Of a stretch of 6,351 nucleotides of DNA, positions 6,236 to 6,351 are shown piece by piece (positions within the stretch are counted from its first letter, which is position 1; every line of letters starts with the position of its first letter). The stretch lies in contig JAEZLX010000062.1 of assembly GCA_023415035.1 (NCBI GenBank), positions 1 through 6,351 of the forward strand, read 5' to 3'. The notes under the pieces were generated by a model. That model had not been told where the DNA came from. It saw only the letters and a program-made list of their open reading frames with translations, and made no database searches. The position numbers and the translations under genes were made by a program. The DNA comes from Pseudomonadota bacterium (GTDB lineage: Bacteria; Pseudomonadota; Gammaproteobacteria; Burkholderiales; Burkholderiaceae_C).

Positions 6236-6351
6236 GAGCTTGCGCACCCGGTCCTTGCCCACCCGGATGCCCCGGGCCAGCAGTTCCTTGTGCATGCGGG
6301 GCCAGCCGTATTCCCCCTTCACCTCGGCGTGGATGGCGCGCATGTACGCCA
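6236..6351 (-). mobile_element. IS3-family transposase (OrfB) fragment, continues past right edge
   Basis: The frame reads AYMRAIHAEVKGEYGWPRM then HKELLARGIRVGKDRVRKL. This is the HTH_21 segment found near the N-terminal part of IS3-family OrfB transposases, ahead of the DDE catalytic core. The usual continuation (a Met-Gln-rich link, then the integrase core) is absent. After RKL the frame passes straight into a membrane protein at 6236/6235. This is internal IS sequence, not an IS end, so no inverted repeat or target-site duplication is seen here. The catalytic core is missing, so this piece cannot transpose. The rest of the fragment may lie to the right of the window. Confidence 0.85.

Noticed and set aside
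1..6351. CRISPR array, tRNA, rRNA, prophage or toxin-antitoxin locus
   Set aside because: No spaced direct repeats, tRNA-like folds, rRNA motifs or recognisable proteins of these systems were seen.

Overview
This is a GC-rich stretch of bacterial chromosome. Codons end mostly in G or C, and the protein families look like those of beta-proteobacteria in the Burkholderiales, probably Comamonadaceae such as Acidovorax, Delftia or Comamonas relatives. That placement rests on protein style and gene content, not on a marker gene. Every gene I can support is on the minus strand, so transcription runs right to left. The long plus-strand frames opposite the catalase are antisense shadows.

Layout in order of transcription. 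(1) 6351-5606: a fragment of an IS3-type transposase (OrfB, HTH_21 region) joined in frame to the C-terminal half of an O-antigen ligase/Wzy-type membrane protein. This is a rearrangement scar and the ligase has lost its N-terminal part. (2) 5558-5299: a small gene for an alanine/glycine-rich protein with a proline-rich tail. Its only good start codon is in the wrong frame, so it is probably frameshifted. A strong hairpin terminator that can work in both directions follows at 5257-5281. (3) 4968-2566: a complete 800-residue large-subunit (clade II, HPII/KatE-type) catalase with a long polar N-terminal extension and a degenerate DJ-1/PfpI-like C-terminal domain. Its leader can form two mutually exclusive hairpins, one of which covers the ribosome binding site. 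(4) 2565-2081: a 485-base gap. It holds an AT-rich island with small palindromes, a possible short transcript, and a classic terminator with a UUCG loop at 2300-2328. (5) 2124-2088: a pair of matching 14-base palindromes forming one large inverted repeat, the likely operator of the next gene. (6) 2080-1403: a TetR-family repressor. (7) 1406-1 and beyond: an AidB-like acyl-CoA dehydrogenase that starts at GTG, overlaps the repressor stop by 4 bases (GTGA) and runs off the left edge.

How the parts work together: the TetR gene and the acyl-CoA dehydrogenase form a translationally coupled operon, probably autoregulated through the twin palindromes and responding to an acyl-CoA or fatty-acid-like ligand (inferred). 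The catalase is an independent single-gene unit bounded by terminators, for removal of hydrogen peroxide. The right-hand part is a damaged surface-glycan locus.

I found no clear new multi-gene system. The observations most worth a second look are the twin operator, the transposase-ligase fusion, the catalase leader switch, the possible short transcript at 2300-2400, and the start-less proline-rich gene.
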